Below, one piece after another: positions 54,209 to 63,718 of a DNA stretch of 64,000 nucleotides; positions within the stretch are counted from its first letter, which is position 1; each line of letters opens with the position of its first letter. Below the pieces are notes generated by a model. That model saw nothing but the letters and a program-made list of their open reading frames with translations, made no database searches and was not told the origin of the DNA. Source of the stretch: Paralithodes platypus (lineage: Eukaryota > Arthropoda > Malacostraca > Decapoda > Lithodidae); the NCBI GenBank assembly GCA_032716605.1, contig CM064517.1:21733276-21797275 (forward strand), in the 5' to 3' direction. Both the position numbers and the translations under genes were made by a program.

Positions 54209-55426
54209 CTAGCTGGGGTGAGTCTTGTTTTGGTGGTGATAATGATCGGGAGGTGGTCTGAGCCCAAGGTTCTGACCACCCTCCAGGATGTTTGTGGGGG
54301 CGAGTTCAGGGGAGCAAAAGGTGATATCAGGAGATGATGGGGTATAGAGGGCTTGGTGGGGAGTATGGGTATGCTGATGAATATTATTGAGGATATATAG
54401 GTTGTCTGTTTGGTGTTGTAAGACCAGCCCTCTGTCTGTGTCGGGGTTGTCGACAAACCAGGCCGACGTCTTTGCATTGAAATCACCACCCAGGATGATG
54501 TGTGGGGTGTTTGTGATGTGTTGTATTTGTGGTCTGTAATCGTTTGGTACTGTAGGGGATGTTTGGGGAGGGATGTATGTGTTTATGATGGTAATGTTGG
54601 AGCTGTTGCCAGTGCGTATTTTAATTGATTGAATTTCTGGTGTGTTATCGTTTGGGGGGAGGAGGGATTTGGTATGTACACTGGTGTCTATATATGTTAT
54701 ATCTTTGTGTACCAGGGTGATGAGTCCACCGCCAATGCCGACGGCCCGGTCTTGTCGTATGGTGGTGAAATTGTGAAATCTAGGTGTTTTTTGTGTTGTA
54801 CGGAGTTTTGTTTCTTGTAAAATGGCAATGTGTATGTTGTGTTGTTTGATGAAGTGTGTGAGTTCGTGTTTCTTTGTGTTGATACCATCTATGTTTAGTT
54901 GAAGGATGTTAATGTTGTGTGTGCGGTGTATGTTGGGTGCTGCTGCACGAGGATGGGGTGGGGGTGGGGGAGGGGGAGGGGGTGATGGTGGGGGTGGGGA
55001 TTGGGGTGCAGGAGATGAGGGTAGGAATGGATTAGGTTGGGGTGTGGATGGGCTGGGTGGGTTGGGGAGGAGAGGTGGACGGGTTTTAGGAGTGGGAGTG
55101 GATGTTATGGGCAGGTTATGTGGATTGGGGAGGAGAGGTGGACGGGTTTTAGGAGAGTGAGTGGATGGTATGGTAAGGTTATGTGGGTTGGGGAGGAGAG
55201 GTGGACAGGCTTTAGGGGAGGGATTTGACTGGGAGAGGGAGGGGCATGAGGAACATGTCCAGGTGTTTGTGTAGTGTTTCATGGAGGCAAGTGTTGTGCA
55301 GGTGAAATGGGTCCAGTTCCCCACATGAGTTGCAGAGAACTGAACCCTTAGTTTGGCGGCTCGAAGTAATGGGTTTTGAGCAAGTTGGACATGTGTATTT
55401 GTAGGTGGGTCCTGGGTTGCTCTCAA
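54142..55426 (-). pseudogene. LINE-A endonuclease with proline-rich leader
   Basis: A 405-residue open frame (54209-55426): KPRPPLLPNPHNL-like proline repeats, APNIHRTHNINILQLNIDG, HIAILQETKLRTTQ, GIGGGLITLVHKD, TYIPPQTSP and HIILGGDFNAKTSAWF. The final SDH motif (LGSDHLPIIITTK) is in the next frame (54142-54489), offset by an extra T near 54290. The proline-rich repeat has three similar units. Confidence 0.85.
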
Positions 55427-55619
55427 TGTCTCCGGCTAGGAGTCTTCGAGAAATGACAGCCGGAGAGTCATTTCTCGGTGTAGGAAAAACTGTGTATTGT
55501 GTGTGTGTGAGAGGTGTGAGAATTGCCCGGCGCGACCGCAGCCGCTCCAAGGACGCGTGCCCCCAGGGAGGGGGCAGGGGATAGTTGTGGCGGTTTGGAT
55601 CCCGGAAACTGCTCCCCAC
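55212..55619 (-). CDS. LINE-A N-terminal frame with 2A motif and PHD-like finger
   Basis: The start ATG is at 55619. Residues 63-71 are GDIESNPGP, a canonical 2A ribosome-skipping motif, followed by YKYTCPTCSKPI...LCNSCG, the start of a Cys/His finger. The finger's second half (WTHFTCTTLASM...WTCSSC) is in the frame of 54209-55426, so one extra G in a G4 run near 55318-55321 breaks an otherwise continuous protein. After LDPF the frame is spurious. In related LINEs 2A lies at the same N-terminal position. Confidence 0.8.
   Translation of the reverse strand: MGSSFRDPNRHNYPLPPPWGHASLERLRSRRAILTPLTHTQYTVFPTPRNDSPAVISRRLLAGDIESNPGPTYKYTCPTCSKPITSSRQTKGSVLCNSCGELDPFHLHNTCLHETLHKHLDMFLMPLPLPVKSLP
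55407..55433 (-). other. 2A ribosome-skipping peptide coding site
   Basis: Encodes GDIESNPGP, matching D-x-E-x-N-P-G-P exactly. In known 2A sequences the ribosome skips the final Gly-Pro bond, releasing the upstream peptide. Here it would separate about 70 leader residues from the finger-endonuclease-RT protein. Confidence 0.85.
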
Positions 55620-55677
55620 GGTCGGCAGCCTGCTGTCGAATCTGTTTCCTTTGTTTGTTTCCTTTGTACTCTTTGTT

Positions 55678-56304
55678 TAAATCTGTTGTTGCTTCTTCAT
55701 ATTTTGCAATTATTTTTCTGTATTATATTGTATCTATTCATTGTCGATAGTATCAATTGCTTGCTTTTGCGATTTCCTTAGTTTATTTGTACGATAAATG
55801 TAGGTTATTTGTAGGGTAGTTATTGATAGTTATTGAGGCATGCTATGCTTACAGGTATCTACCCGATAGCACTATCGTTAGTGAGTGCTATTTGTATTTT
55901 GTACTACAGTATCGTTAATGTCTAGTCAAGTTGCAAATTTTATTTTAATAGAACATTTTGACACTAATTGTAGTTTCTTTATTCATGCAGAGTTTAGTCA
56001 AATTTACCAGAACGTCCCGGACTTCCCAACTTGACTAATTCCTTGAACGTGACGATAGTGCATTGTTATGTGTGCGATTAGTTTGCTTGGGAAACAGATT
56101 AACTTGCTCATGTAGTAATGTACACCCTATGTGGTGGATTGTGTTCTTTTATTTCATAACAAAACAATTATTTTAGTAAGCGTTATTTCCACATAGCGAT
56201 TTTGATCAGTTATTTTGCCTTTATATTGTCTTTGTCCAAGTTTTGGTTTGTTTAGTTTGCAAGTTTTACATTTTAAATTATACATCTATTCTCTCTTCTC
56301 CCAG
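55678..56304. other. Intron DNA before the next HEATR1-like exon
   Basis: AT-rich, no repeat recognised; ends with TTCTCTCTTCTCCCAG acceptor. Confidence 0.5.
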
Positions 56305-56462
56305 AGTGAGTCTGCAGAAACCCTAGAGGTTAAGTTGGGTGGAGTGTGCCAGGTGTTTGTTGATGCTCTGCCAGACGTACCACAACACCGCTGACTGCCA
56401 CTCTTCACACAACTGGCTAAAACCATCGACCAAGCACCTTTGGATTATTCTGGCTCTCATTG
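56305..56462 (+). pseudogene. HEATR1: HEATR1-like exon with stop and frameshift
   Basis: Acceptor TTCTCCCAG, donor G/GTAAGT. It encodes VCQVFVDALPDVPQHR-stop-LPLFTQLAKTIDQ, and after a one-base shift KHLWIILALI. DALP-x-VP-x-HR-LP followed by LWIxLxL is the diagnostic mid-protein block of HEATR1/UTP10, which makes this the best support for the gene call. The TGA replaces what should be an Arg codon (CGA to TGA is one transition). Either a pseudogene copy or sequence error. Confidence 0.7.
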
Positions 56463-56640
56463 GTAAGTACAGTACACTACAGTGTTCGTTGGTAAAGTTT
56501 ACCTGGTCAAAATGATATATCTTTTCTCAGTGACTGTAATGGATAATTATTCTGGTGCTCATTGGTAAGTACAGTACTGTACATAATTAGTTAGGAAGGT
56601 TTACCAGGTCAGAATGTGATCTCTTTTCTTAATGACTTTT
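56463..56640 (+). repeat. Tandem copy of exon end plus splice donor
   Basis: GGATTATTCTGGCTCTCATT + GGTAAGTACAGTAC at the exon border recurs about 101 bp downstream (56542-56577) with GTGCTCATTGGTAAGTACAG. The following intron sequence (TTTACCTGGTCA / TTTACCAGGTCA) is duplicated too. Confidence 0.8.
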
Positions 56641-56830
56641 ATCCTGACAGCCGACTTTAAAATTCTAGCGCCCTTATTACTCAAAACATGTAACTCATTT
56701 TAAATATCTTAAACCATTTAAGCATGAACCAGCCTGTGTATAAATATATGAAACTTAATAACTTAACTGAAGTGCATGCTAAACACAGCAAACAAAGCAT
56801 TAACTAAACTCTCAACACTGTTTTGAAGGG

Positions 56831-57004
56831 TAGAGGTAGCAAACCGAGAGCCTAGAAATGCTATGCTTCGCTGCATGTCTGCCTGCTGAGACCGGAACTT
56901 CTCCGGGACGTCGGGGGCTGGCGGAAGAAAAAAACGAAAATGGGGAATGTGCCTGAGTATATAGATAGATAGATAGAGGTAGCAAACCGAGAGCCTAGAA
57001 ATGC
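56831..57004 (+). mobile_element. Minimal RTE 3' tail insertion with 31-bp target duplication
   Basis: A 31-bp word beginning TAGAGGTAGCAAACCGAGAG occurs at 56831-56861 and 56974-57004. The 112-bp insert (56862-56973) is only the RTE 3' end (CGCTGCATGTCTGCCTGC) and a GATA-repeat tail. Confidence 0.9.
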
Positions 57005-57239
57005 CATGAAGTTGGAGTATGATAATTTGATAGCCGGATGCTATTCCATTTATCAATCTGTAAGCAAGTGAAATTGTGCTTGTACGGAAAGGAGTTTGTT
57101 CATGGTTTTACAACCCTTAAACTGCTTGCCTGCCAAGGCTAATGAGTCTTCTCCACCTTCCCCCTTTAGTAATTTTTACAACATGTATAAGTTACATGTC
57201 AAGTACAGTATTCTATTCCTCATGGGAGTAATAGTTCTG

Positions 57240-57278
57240 TAGTAATATTATCTCTTCTCAACTGATGCCCATGTGATG
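57240..57278 (+). repeat. Decayed duplicate of the next exon's splice acceptor
   Basis: AGTAATATTATCTCTTCTCA + ACTGATGCCCATGTGATG matches 57357-57396 in 35 of 38 positions by eye. Here the acceptor AG has become AA. Confidence 0.8.
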
Positions 57279-57377
57279 TGACATGTATGAGTTACATGTG
57301 ACATATTCTTTTACGTCTATGACACAGTAGCCCCCATTACTCAGAGCAACAATAATAGTAATATTTTCTCTTCCCAG

Positions 57378-57563
57378 CTGATGCCCATGGGATGCGAGGG
57401 AGCCTGAAGGATGAGAATGAAGATCGTAGAGTTGATTATTGGCGAGGTGTACCACAGGACATACAGTTTGCTCTTACACTGGCCTCTCAGTTCTCAGTAC
57501 CAACACAGACCAACGCCTGTGTCCGCATCATGACATATCTCACCAGTCTGCCCCAGGATACAG
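57378..57563 (+). CDS. HEATR1: HEATR1-like exon
   Basis: Acceptor CTCTTCCCAG, donor CAG/GTAAGA; it joins the 56305 exon in phase when that exon is read in its LWIILALI frame. It encodes LKDENEDRRVDYW, ALTLASQFSVPTQTNACVRI and MTYLTSLPQDT, consistent with the block after LWI-L in HEATR1 proteins. Open throughout. Confidence 0.6.
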
Positions 57564-57762
57564 GTAAGAATCTGGGATAATTATATGATAAGTGATCAAG
57601 TAAAGTTAAGTAAAATAGCTCTACTTCTGATATATAAAGTTAGGATAGCTATAAGATCAGGTAAAGTACAGTATAACAACAGCTGCTTGAACGTAACCCA
57701 ATTGTATATCGAGGGAGACCTGTACACACTTGAAATAACACTGTATTCTATTGCTGTTCCAG

Positions 57763-57898
57763 GCGTATGGTGATCTGTCAGTGAAGGCATTGTGGTGCAT
57801 TAGTAACTTGATGGAACAACTAGTAACCAACAGTGACTCTGCTTTAATGACTGCACACCACCAACATTTGTTCTCCTTCTTCTCTAAGGGACACTAAG
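57763..57898 (+). CDS. HEATR1: HEATR1-like exon, phase uncertain
   Basis: Acceptor TTGCTGTTCCAG, donor AAG/GTATGG. It encodes AYGDLSVKALWCISNLMEQL and ALMTAHHQHLFSFFSKGH before a TAA. This frame does not join the previous exon's last base in phase, so there is an indel in one of them or a misplaced border. Confidence 0.5.
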
Positions 57899-58995
57899 GT
57901 ATGGTAGTCGACAGTTTTACATGTATTTGTTTACATTTATTTTTCACTTGCTCGACCTCTACTTGGAAGGGTTTATATTCTTAAAATACTTTAGTATTTG
58001 CCTTTGAAGCAAAATTAAGCTATCTTTATTTTATCAAGAAAATCTGTTTATATAGGCTACTTAGTAATATATTGGTTTAGTTTAGCACAATCAGTAATGG
58101 AAGCATGTCCTCTTCCAAACTTGAAATTATGGCATTCGCCACTAGCAGCACAGATTCAAGACGCGAAATTACTGTACTAGGATTACATTTAGGCGGAGCA
58201 GAAATCCACTATTTAGCGGTGAAATCTGGGGCACTAGCGGATGAGGACCCTCCCTTCCCATACATCTTTCTTACGCCTGCCTGTTCTAACACTTATGCTT
58301 CAGGGCTTAAAATAGCGCGCCAATCGGGCCATATTTGACAAAAATACACAAGAGTTTATACCCGCTATATCCATGTACAGTAACTAATAAAAGTACAATA
58401 ACCAGCCAAATATCATGTTTACGTACCTTATTTCACCTTGAGAATAGTGAAAACAGCTGCTTTCTAAGTACAGTAGTCTGGTTTTTGTGAAAGCACCACA
58501 AGAGCCCTCAAGTAACAATCCATTCTAGGTCTAGTTGAGTGCGCTTGCATATACGTGTGTGTGATAAAAAATTCATCAATACTCCTCGTGTGTGTATGTA
58601 TGGGTGTGCCGATGATGTAGTCTGGAGTGGAACGAGGTCAAGGTCAGACATACGCCCTCAGTGTCACTCAAAAACAAAGGATTATGGGGATATTATGTGT
58701 GTCGCTTGATAGGGGGGGGGGTGCTTGTGGGTGGGGGAAAGTAAGGAGAGGCTAATTCATCACTAGTCCGATAGAACCCGCATAAAATTGGTTGCATGGC
58801 GCGAAACCTGCGAACGCAAATATGCGTCACACACAGGATTATGGCACACAATCCAATTGACTCAAATATGAGTCACCTAAAGTTTAAGGTATAACTTGTA
58901 ATTAAATGACAGAAATTTGTGCTTCTGTGCGGTCATTTGGCAGGATATTCAAATGATATATGGAGTTACTAACATTCTGGGCTCATTGTGAGCCG
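57899..58995. other. No gene recognised
   Basis: Intron-like or intergenic. A 77-residue open frame at 58105-58338 shows no domain. A G11 run occurs near 58711-58721. Confidence 0.5.
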
Positions 58996-59140
58996 TGTAA
59001 TAAAAAACACCCATGAACTATAGGCTTTGGTTCAAAACACCCATGGACTATAGCTTTTGGCCCAAAAACACCCATGGGCTATATATAGCCTTTGGTCCAA
59101 AAACACCCCAAAACACCCATGGACTTCAGTGAACAGTTGC
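58996..59140. repeat. Tandem ~32-bp repeat around AAAACACCCATGGACTATAG
   Basis: Four to five irregular units of AACACCCATGGACTATAG plus CTTTGGTYC. The CCCATGGACT core is kept; spacing varies. Confidence 0.75.
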
Positions 59141-59257
59141 CACAGATTTCTAGACCACCCCATCCACCACAGCACTGGCTGTCCAAATCAATAGTTATTA
59201 TGTTCTCTCCACCAACCAACTTTACTTCTAAACGCGATTAATGAAATTAACAAACAC

Positions 59258-59335
59258 ATGTGGCAGTCCGGGGATTCGAACCCAGGACGCTCACACCGAA
59301 AATGTTAAGACCTTTCGCACCATATCCTTGTCAAT
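59258..59335 (-). mobile_element. tRNA-like SINE head or tRNA relic
   Basis: On the minus strand, TGGTGCGAAAGG (A-box-like) is followed by a perfect B box GGTTCGAATCC and an acceptor-like ACTGCCAC end. The 5' acceptor half that should pair with it was not found, so a working tRNA is unlikely. Confidence 0.5.
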
Positions 59336-59519
59336 ATTCAGAACTTTTGTGCCATAATAACAATCAATAGTTTGGTGAAAACTTTGCTCATAAGCAATGT
59401 AATTTGGAGTTATTATCCTTTCCCCTGGCAGACCTTATGTATTTCTAATGGCTTGTCATCAAAGTCTGTCATATGTTAGTTCTAAATACTGTATGTATAT
59501 AATTATGAAAATTGTGTAG

Positions 59520-59795
59520 TAAAAACATTGGAAGATAGAGGAATGACAATAGATCAGGCAAGAGAAGTGGTAATATATAGGAATGAATGGAGAATGCTAG
59601 TGAATAGATGAATGAAAACGCAGTTGTTTGGGAGGGGGTCGGGCGCCAATTGGACTAGATAATAGTCCAGCAGGTGCCTGGCCCGGGGATCCGGTATATA
59701 TGAAGGGTGCGCCTGGATGCTTGGTGGGCGGTCACTGTGGTGTGCTCCGCTGCATGTCTGCCTGCTGAGACCGGAACTTCTCCGGGAGGTTCCTG
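59520..59795 (+). mobile_element. RTE 3' end fragment
   Basis: Matches 17425-17700: GATAGAGGAATGACAATAGA, AATGGAGAATGCT, TCGGGCGC and CGCTGCATGTCTGCCTGC follow in the same order. It lacks the GATA tail and ends at GGAACTTCTCCGGGAGG. Confidence 0.8.
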
Positions 59796-59804
59796 TCCTC
59801 ACGT

Positions 59805-60010
59805 TGTTGACTCCTCCCCCTCCCTTCCTTCACCTCTCTAGCTTCTCCCCCTCCCCCTACCTTCCTCCCTCCCCCTCTCCCCTCCCCTCTCTCTCTCTTC
59901 CTCCTCCCCTGCTCTCCTTTCCTCCTCTACTACCTCCCCTCCTCCTCATCCATTCGCCTTTCCTCCCCCTACTCCCTCCCCTCCTCCTCGTATACCCTCC
60001 ATTCTTTCCT
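59805..60010. repeat. CT-rich low-complexity tract
   Basis: Long CCCTC/CCTCC-type polypyrimidine stretch on the plus strand. The long open frame here reflects composition only. Confidence 0.85.
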
Positions 60011-60233
60011 GCTCTCAGGTTCACACAACATTGAAGCTTCGAAATGGGGACGCCAATTTCAATTTATACAGTACTGTGATGGCCTTCCCTTAAGCTAATA
60101 AAATAAAAATAAAACTCCCTATCCCCTATATAATCAGGTGAGATACTATGTCCTGTTGTTACCCCCTGAACCTTAATTTTTGCCAACCCCAGGATTTCCC
60201 ACACCGTCATCCCCTTCTACCAGTATCTCTCCG

Positions 60234-60442
<209 letters not shown>

Positions 60443-60690
60443 CTCTCGTCCTCTCCAAATTAAGTTACCGGCAATTTACATGTTCTATATATTTCAGTAC
60501 CAGTGTTATCATATTTATATATTCTGTCAATTATTAGACGATTTTTGCAGTTTAGGATGGATCACATCGAACAATTAAAATCCTTAATTCATACTATCCC
60601 AATTAACCCCTTTAACTATCACAGATCCTTCCTCGCCTGCATAACAAAATTAATATAGATGAAATAAAACTCTGGCACTAAGGATTTAAT

Positions 60691-61196
60691 GTTGTTGTTC
60701 CCCAAGCTGCCTGGCCGAACAGCCCCAAGGCCCCGAGCAATTCCAAGGCCATAACCGAGCGCCCCCACAGAACTCTCCCTGCCGACCACAATAAAGCCTG
60801 GGTGACCGAAGCCACTCCATGGCGGGGAGCTGAGGAGGGTGCGGAAACGCCCGGGAAACCAAAGTCCCACCCAGGGCCCTGTGCCCCTCAGCAATTATGA
60901 AGAGAAAGTTGAGGGGCAAGAGAAAAATGTGACGCTTTGGCTTCCAATCTTGGTAGATTGGGAGGTCAATCCACGGAAAAGACGCCGTCACTTGAGATCT
61001 AGAAAATATATAAGTTAAAGGAACAGTCAGAGTAAGCTATGGGTATGGCAGAGATCGCTCAGTTCTCACTCTGATAGACCAGCCCATCACCACATGACTA
61101 GAACCCAATCCTCTCAGCATCAGCTAGGAAAGGCCCTAGAAAGCCGCCTTTGGCAGGGGGATAGCTTCCCTATTTCAACCCCTTTCGGGGTCGGGT
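60691..61196 (-). mobile_element. SINE-A, near full length, minus strand
   Basis: GTTGTTGTTCCCCAAGCTGC tail end at 60691 through to the head hairpin CCCCGAAAGGGG near 61180. A possible GATTTAAT duplication (60683-60690; 61217-61224) is not adjacent to the head and is not convincing. Confidence 0.85.
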
Positions 61197-61315
61197 ATAA
61201 TTGGATTTAGGATAAATGATTTAATAATTGTTTATGGTTGTTACTCGGTATAATAAATACAATGAATCTGGTATTATGTGGCAGTGGATAACACATCATA
61301 TCACGTGCATCATAG

Positions 61316-61331
61316 TGTGTGTGTGTCTGTG

Positions 61332-61366
<35 letters not shown>
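61316..61366. repeat. (TGTG)/(TGTC)n microsatellite
   Basis: GTGT units pass into eight or so TGTC units. Confidence 0.9.
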
Positions 61367-61369
<3 letters not shown>

Positions 61370-61719
61370 CATATCGAACAAAATCTATGGAAATGAATGT
61401 TGGTTAACATTCCCAGTTTCAGGAAGTAATGATAAATTTCTAGACATTTCGTTCAGTCACGCGGAAGTGTTCACCATAGTAGGCCTATACGTGTTACGAA
61501 TATAATTGTTTTGTTTCATATAATAACGCAATCGCATTTATCATTGAGTTATTAATATATCATGTTCTGACAAAGAAATGTGGTGAAAGGTAGCTATTCT
61601 TAAATTCGCCAAACGTCTTATAATCTAAAAAGAGGGGGGGGACAGAATAATCAACCATCCCTCTTAATAACTATCAACTCTTATGTACGATAATTAGTTT
61701 TGAATTTCCCGCCAAAAAT
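61367..61719. other. No gene recognised
   Basis: AT-rich; no domain or repeat recognised. Confidence 0.5.
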
Positions 61720-61729
61720 CGGCGCCAGT

Positions 61730-61982
61730 GATTGTCATTAACTATTATTGGAGTGTTGACAATTCGTTAGAAGTTATTGATAAAATAAATACCATACCGA
61801 AAGTTACCTCGGTACATAGCTTCGACTTTTCAACTTTGTATACCAATTTACCTTTAGATTTAGTATATTCAGAGCTTTGCTTTATTATAGATTTGCACTT
61901 TGACAGGTTCGTTGGGAATGGTAATTATTTCATAAATGTTTATACATATTTTAATAATGCATCACTTAGCTCTACTCCCACT

Positions 61983-61984
<2 letters not shown>
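61730..61984 (+). pseudogene. Penelope-like RT, first part
   Basis: Encodes SVDNSLEVIDKINTIPKV, HSFDFSTLYTNLPLDLVY (first catalytic Asp region) and INVYTYFNNASLSS, then hits the SINE. Upstream sequence to 61720 does not show the N-terminal region. Confidence 0.65.
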
Positions 61985-62014
<30 letters not shown>

Positions 62015-62235
62015 GTTCTTAAAGCTAGCGCATGCTAAGCTAGCTAAGGATAGCTCAATAAGGCCGATTAGGCGTATTTCCATTGGGGCCCTTTACTACT
62101 ACCCCATCCCTTTGCTCATGAGGGATGGTAACGACTCAGTGCTTGTGAAAAATCTTTAATGCGCCGAACGTGGGCGCGAACCCGGGCCTTCTGGGTGGAA
62201 GTCCGAGACGCTAGTCACTACACCAAGCGAGCCGC
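61985..62235 (-). mobile_element. tRNA-derived SINE
   Basis: On the minus strand the head reads like a tRNA: A box TGGTGTAGTGACTAG and B box GGTTCGCGCCC (62172-62182), then a body and an (ATT)n tail at 61985-62013. Pol III promoter elements are therefore intact or nearly so. A truncated relative lies at 28294-28460. Confidence 0.8.
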
Positions 62236-62239
62236 TAAA

Positions 62240-62639
62240 GTTCTGTATATTTTGATAGAACTAAACTTAAAGATGCCCTTAAATTCCTCCTTTTCAATAC
62301 TTATGTTAGATTCGGGCCTTACATTTTCAAACAAATATTAGGAATTCCTATGGGTGGAAATGCTAGCCCTTTAATTGCAGACTTATTCTTGCTTGCTTTA
62401 GAATTTAAATATATAAAAGACTTAGTTGACAGTAGCAAGAAAAATAAAATCCCCAAAAAATTAGCACTTGCTAAATTGTTAAGTAATAATCGTAGATATA
62501 TTGATGATATTCTCGTTTGCAATTTGTTAAATTTTAATAAAGTTGCTAAACTTATTTACCCTAATTCTATTCCCCTCACACAATGTAATGTAAATTATAA
62601 AGTTGAAAATTTTCTTGATATAAATATAGAGATTGTTAA
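62240..62639 (+). pseudogene. Penelope-like RT, catalytic part
   Basis: Encodes VYFDRTKLKDALKFLLFNTY, GPYIFKQILGIPMGG, NASPLIADLFLLALEFKYIK, LLSNNRRYIDDILVC (YIDD catalytic pair) and VENFLDINIEIV, where the MITE cuts it. There is a frame difference between the stretch at 62240-62340 and the SINE junction. Confidence 0.75.
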
Positions 62640-63714
62640 CCCGGGAACTGCGGGAAGACTCTTAAGAGTTCCCCCGGCGGACTGCCGTTTTAAACATGGA
62701 AAAAAAAAATTGTTTTATTTTATTTATTTTTTTTTATTTTTTTTTTATTTGCCCTTGGGCCATGCAAAATATCAGTCCTCTACCTCCCCTCCTTCCCCAC
62801 TTTCCTCCCCTCCTTCAGTTATCACCTATTTTCCCTGTTATTCCCTTATTCTGAGGTATATTTTCATGCTAACATTAGCGAGTTGCAAGCAGGGCATTGT
62901 CATCACTGTTAGCAAGCGAGTGCAAGAGAGAGAGAGAGAGTATCGATCGACAGTGTCTCAGTGGCCTTGGGGGAAATTGGCAGGAAAGGAGGTTGCCTCA
63001 CCCATACATTATGTAACTCGCGGCTTGTATCGCCGATTTTGACCACCCAAACGCTGTTTTCACTCGTTTTATTGTTGTAACAGGTTAATACCTTTATAAT
63101 CAACCTATAATAGGTGCATATGGATAAGTATTAACCCTCTATTGGCGGCCCACAACATAAGTCGAGTTAAATAAATTTGGACTATGTGGCGGCTCACAAC
63201 ATAAGTCGTGTGGCAATTTCAGCACGTAATGTTGCTGAGAGAGAGAGAGACAAGTGGTGGCAGGAGAGTAGCGAGCGTATGACTGCTCCAGACCACCGCG
63301 GCGGGCCTACTGACACGAATCCCACCCTCCTCCACCCTCTCACACTCGCTACATACTGAAATGTATGGGGAAAGTACCGAATTACATGGTTTTTGCACTC
63401 ATGTTCCGCGGTTGTTGCACGAAAACTAGCGGTCATACAAGGATCGTTGTGGTGTCATTGGAAAGCTCTGTTTATGCCTTTCAGTGGATGCTTGTTTTAC
63501 GCTCTGGGTCTTATTTAGGCATGAAAATGATCACGTAAACAGCCCTATTTTGGCTAAAAACACCCCGCTGGGCGGTACATATAAATAGACCGCCTAGCCC
63601 GCCAATAAGGTGTTAATGCTATTTATGGTAAAATGAATATTTTAGTGATGGAAACAGCTCAAATACATGCGCACAGGCAGAGGTGTCTAATTACCCCCAT
63701 GCGCACTTAAGAGG
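62640..63714 (+). mobile_element. TTAA MITE (family 1) with a second MITE nested in it
   Basis: TTAA at 62636-62639 and 63715-63718; ends CCCGGGAACTGCGGGAAGAC and CCTCTTAAGTGCGCATGGGG. Removing it gives VENFLDINIEIVNEQC with the RT frame continuing. Without the nested element at 63135-63612 it is about 0.6 kb like its relatives. Confidence 0.9.
63135..63612. mobile_element. TTAA MITE (family 2), nested
   Basis: TTAA at 63131-63134 and 63613-63616. Ends CCCTCTATTGGCGGCCCAC and CACCTTATTGGCGGGCTAG. The uninterrupted host site GTATTAATGC is seen in the family-1 copy at ~45055. Confidence 0.9.
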
Positions 63715-63718
63715 TTAA

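Larger units (their letters stand above)
47885..55677 (-). mobile_element. LINE-A, full length, with nested LINE-D
   Basis: GTACTCTTTGTT at 47885-47896 and 55666-55677 flanks a minus-strand LINE-A from 55665 (5' end) to 47897 (AAC tail). Without the LINE-D insert (48929-52833) it is about 3.86 kb with one main coding region: N-terminal leader, 2A motif, PHD-like finger, proline-rich linker, endonuclease, RT, C-terminal knuckle. The short 5' UTR is ~46 bases. It lies in the long intron between the HEATR1-like exons. Confidence 0.9.

Noticed and set aside
60683..61224. Target duplication GATTTAAT for the 60691 SINE
   Set aside because: The right copy lies about 20 bases away from the SINE head, and another short match (GGATTTA) is equally good; not decisive.
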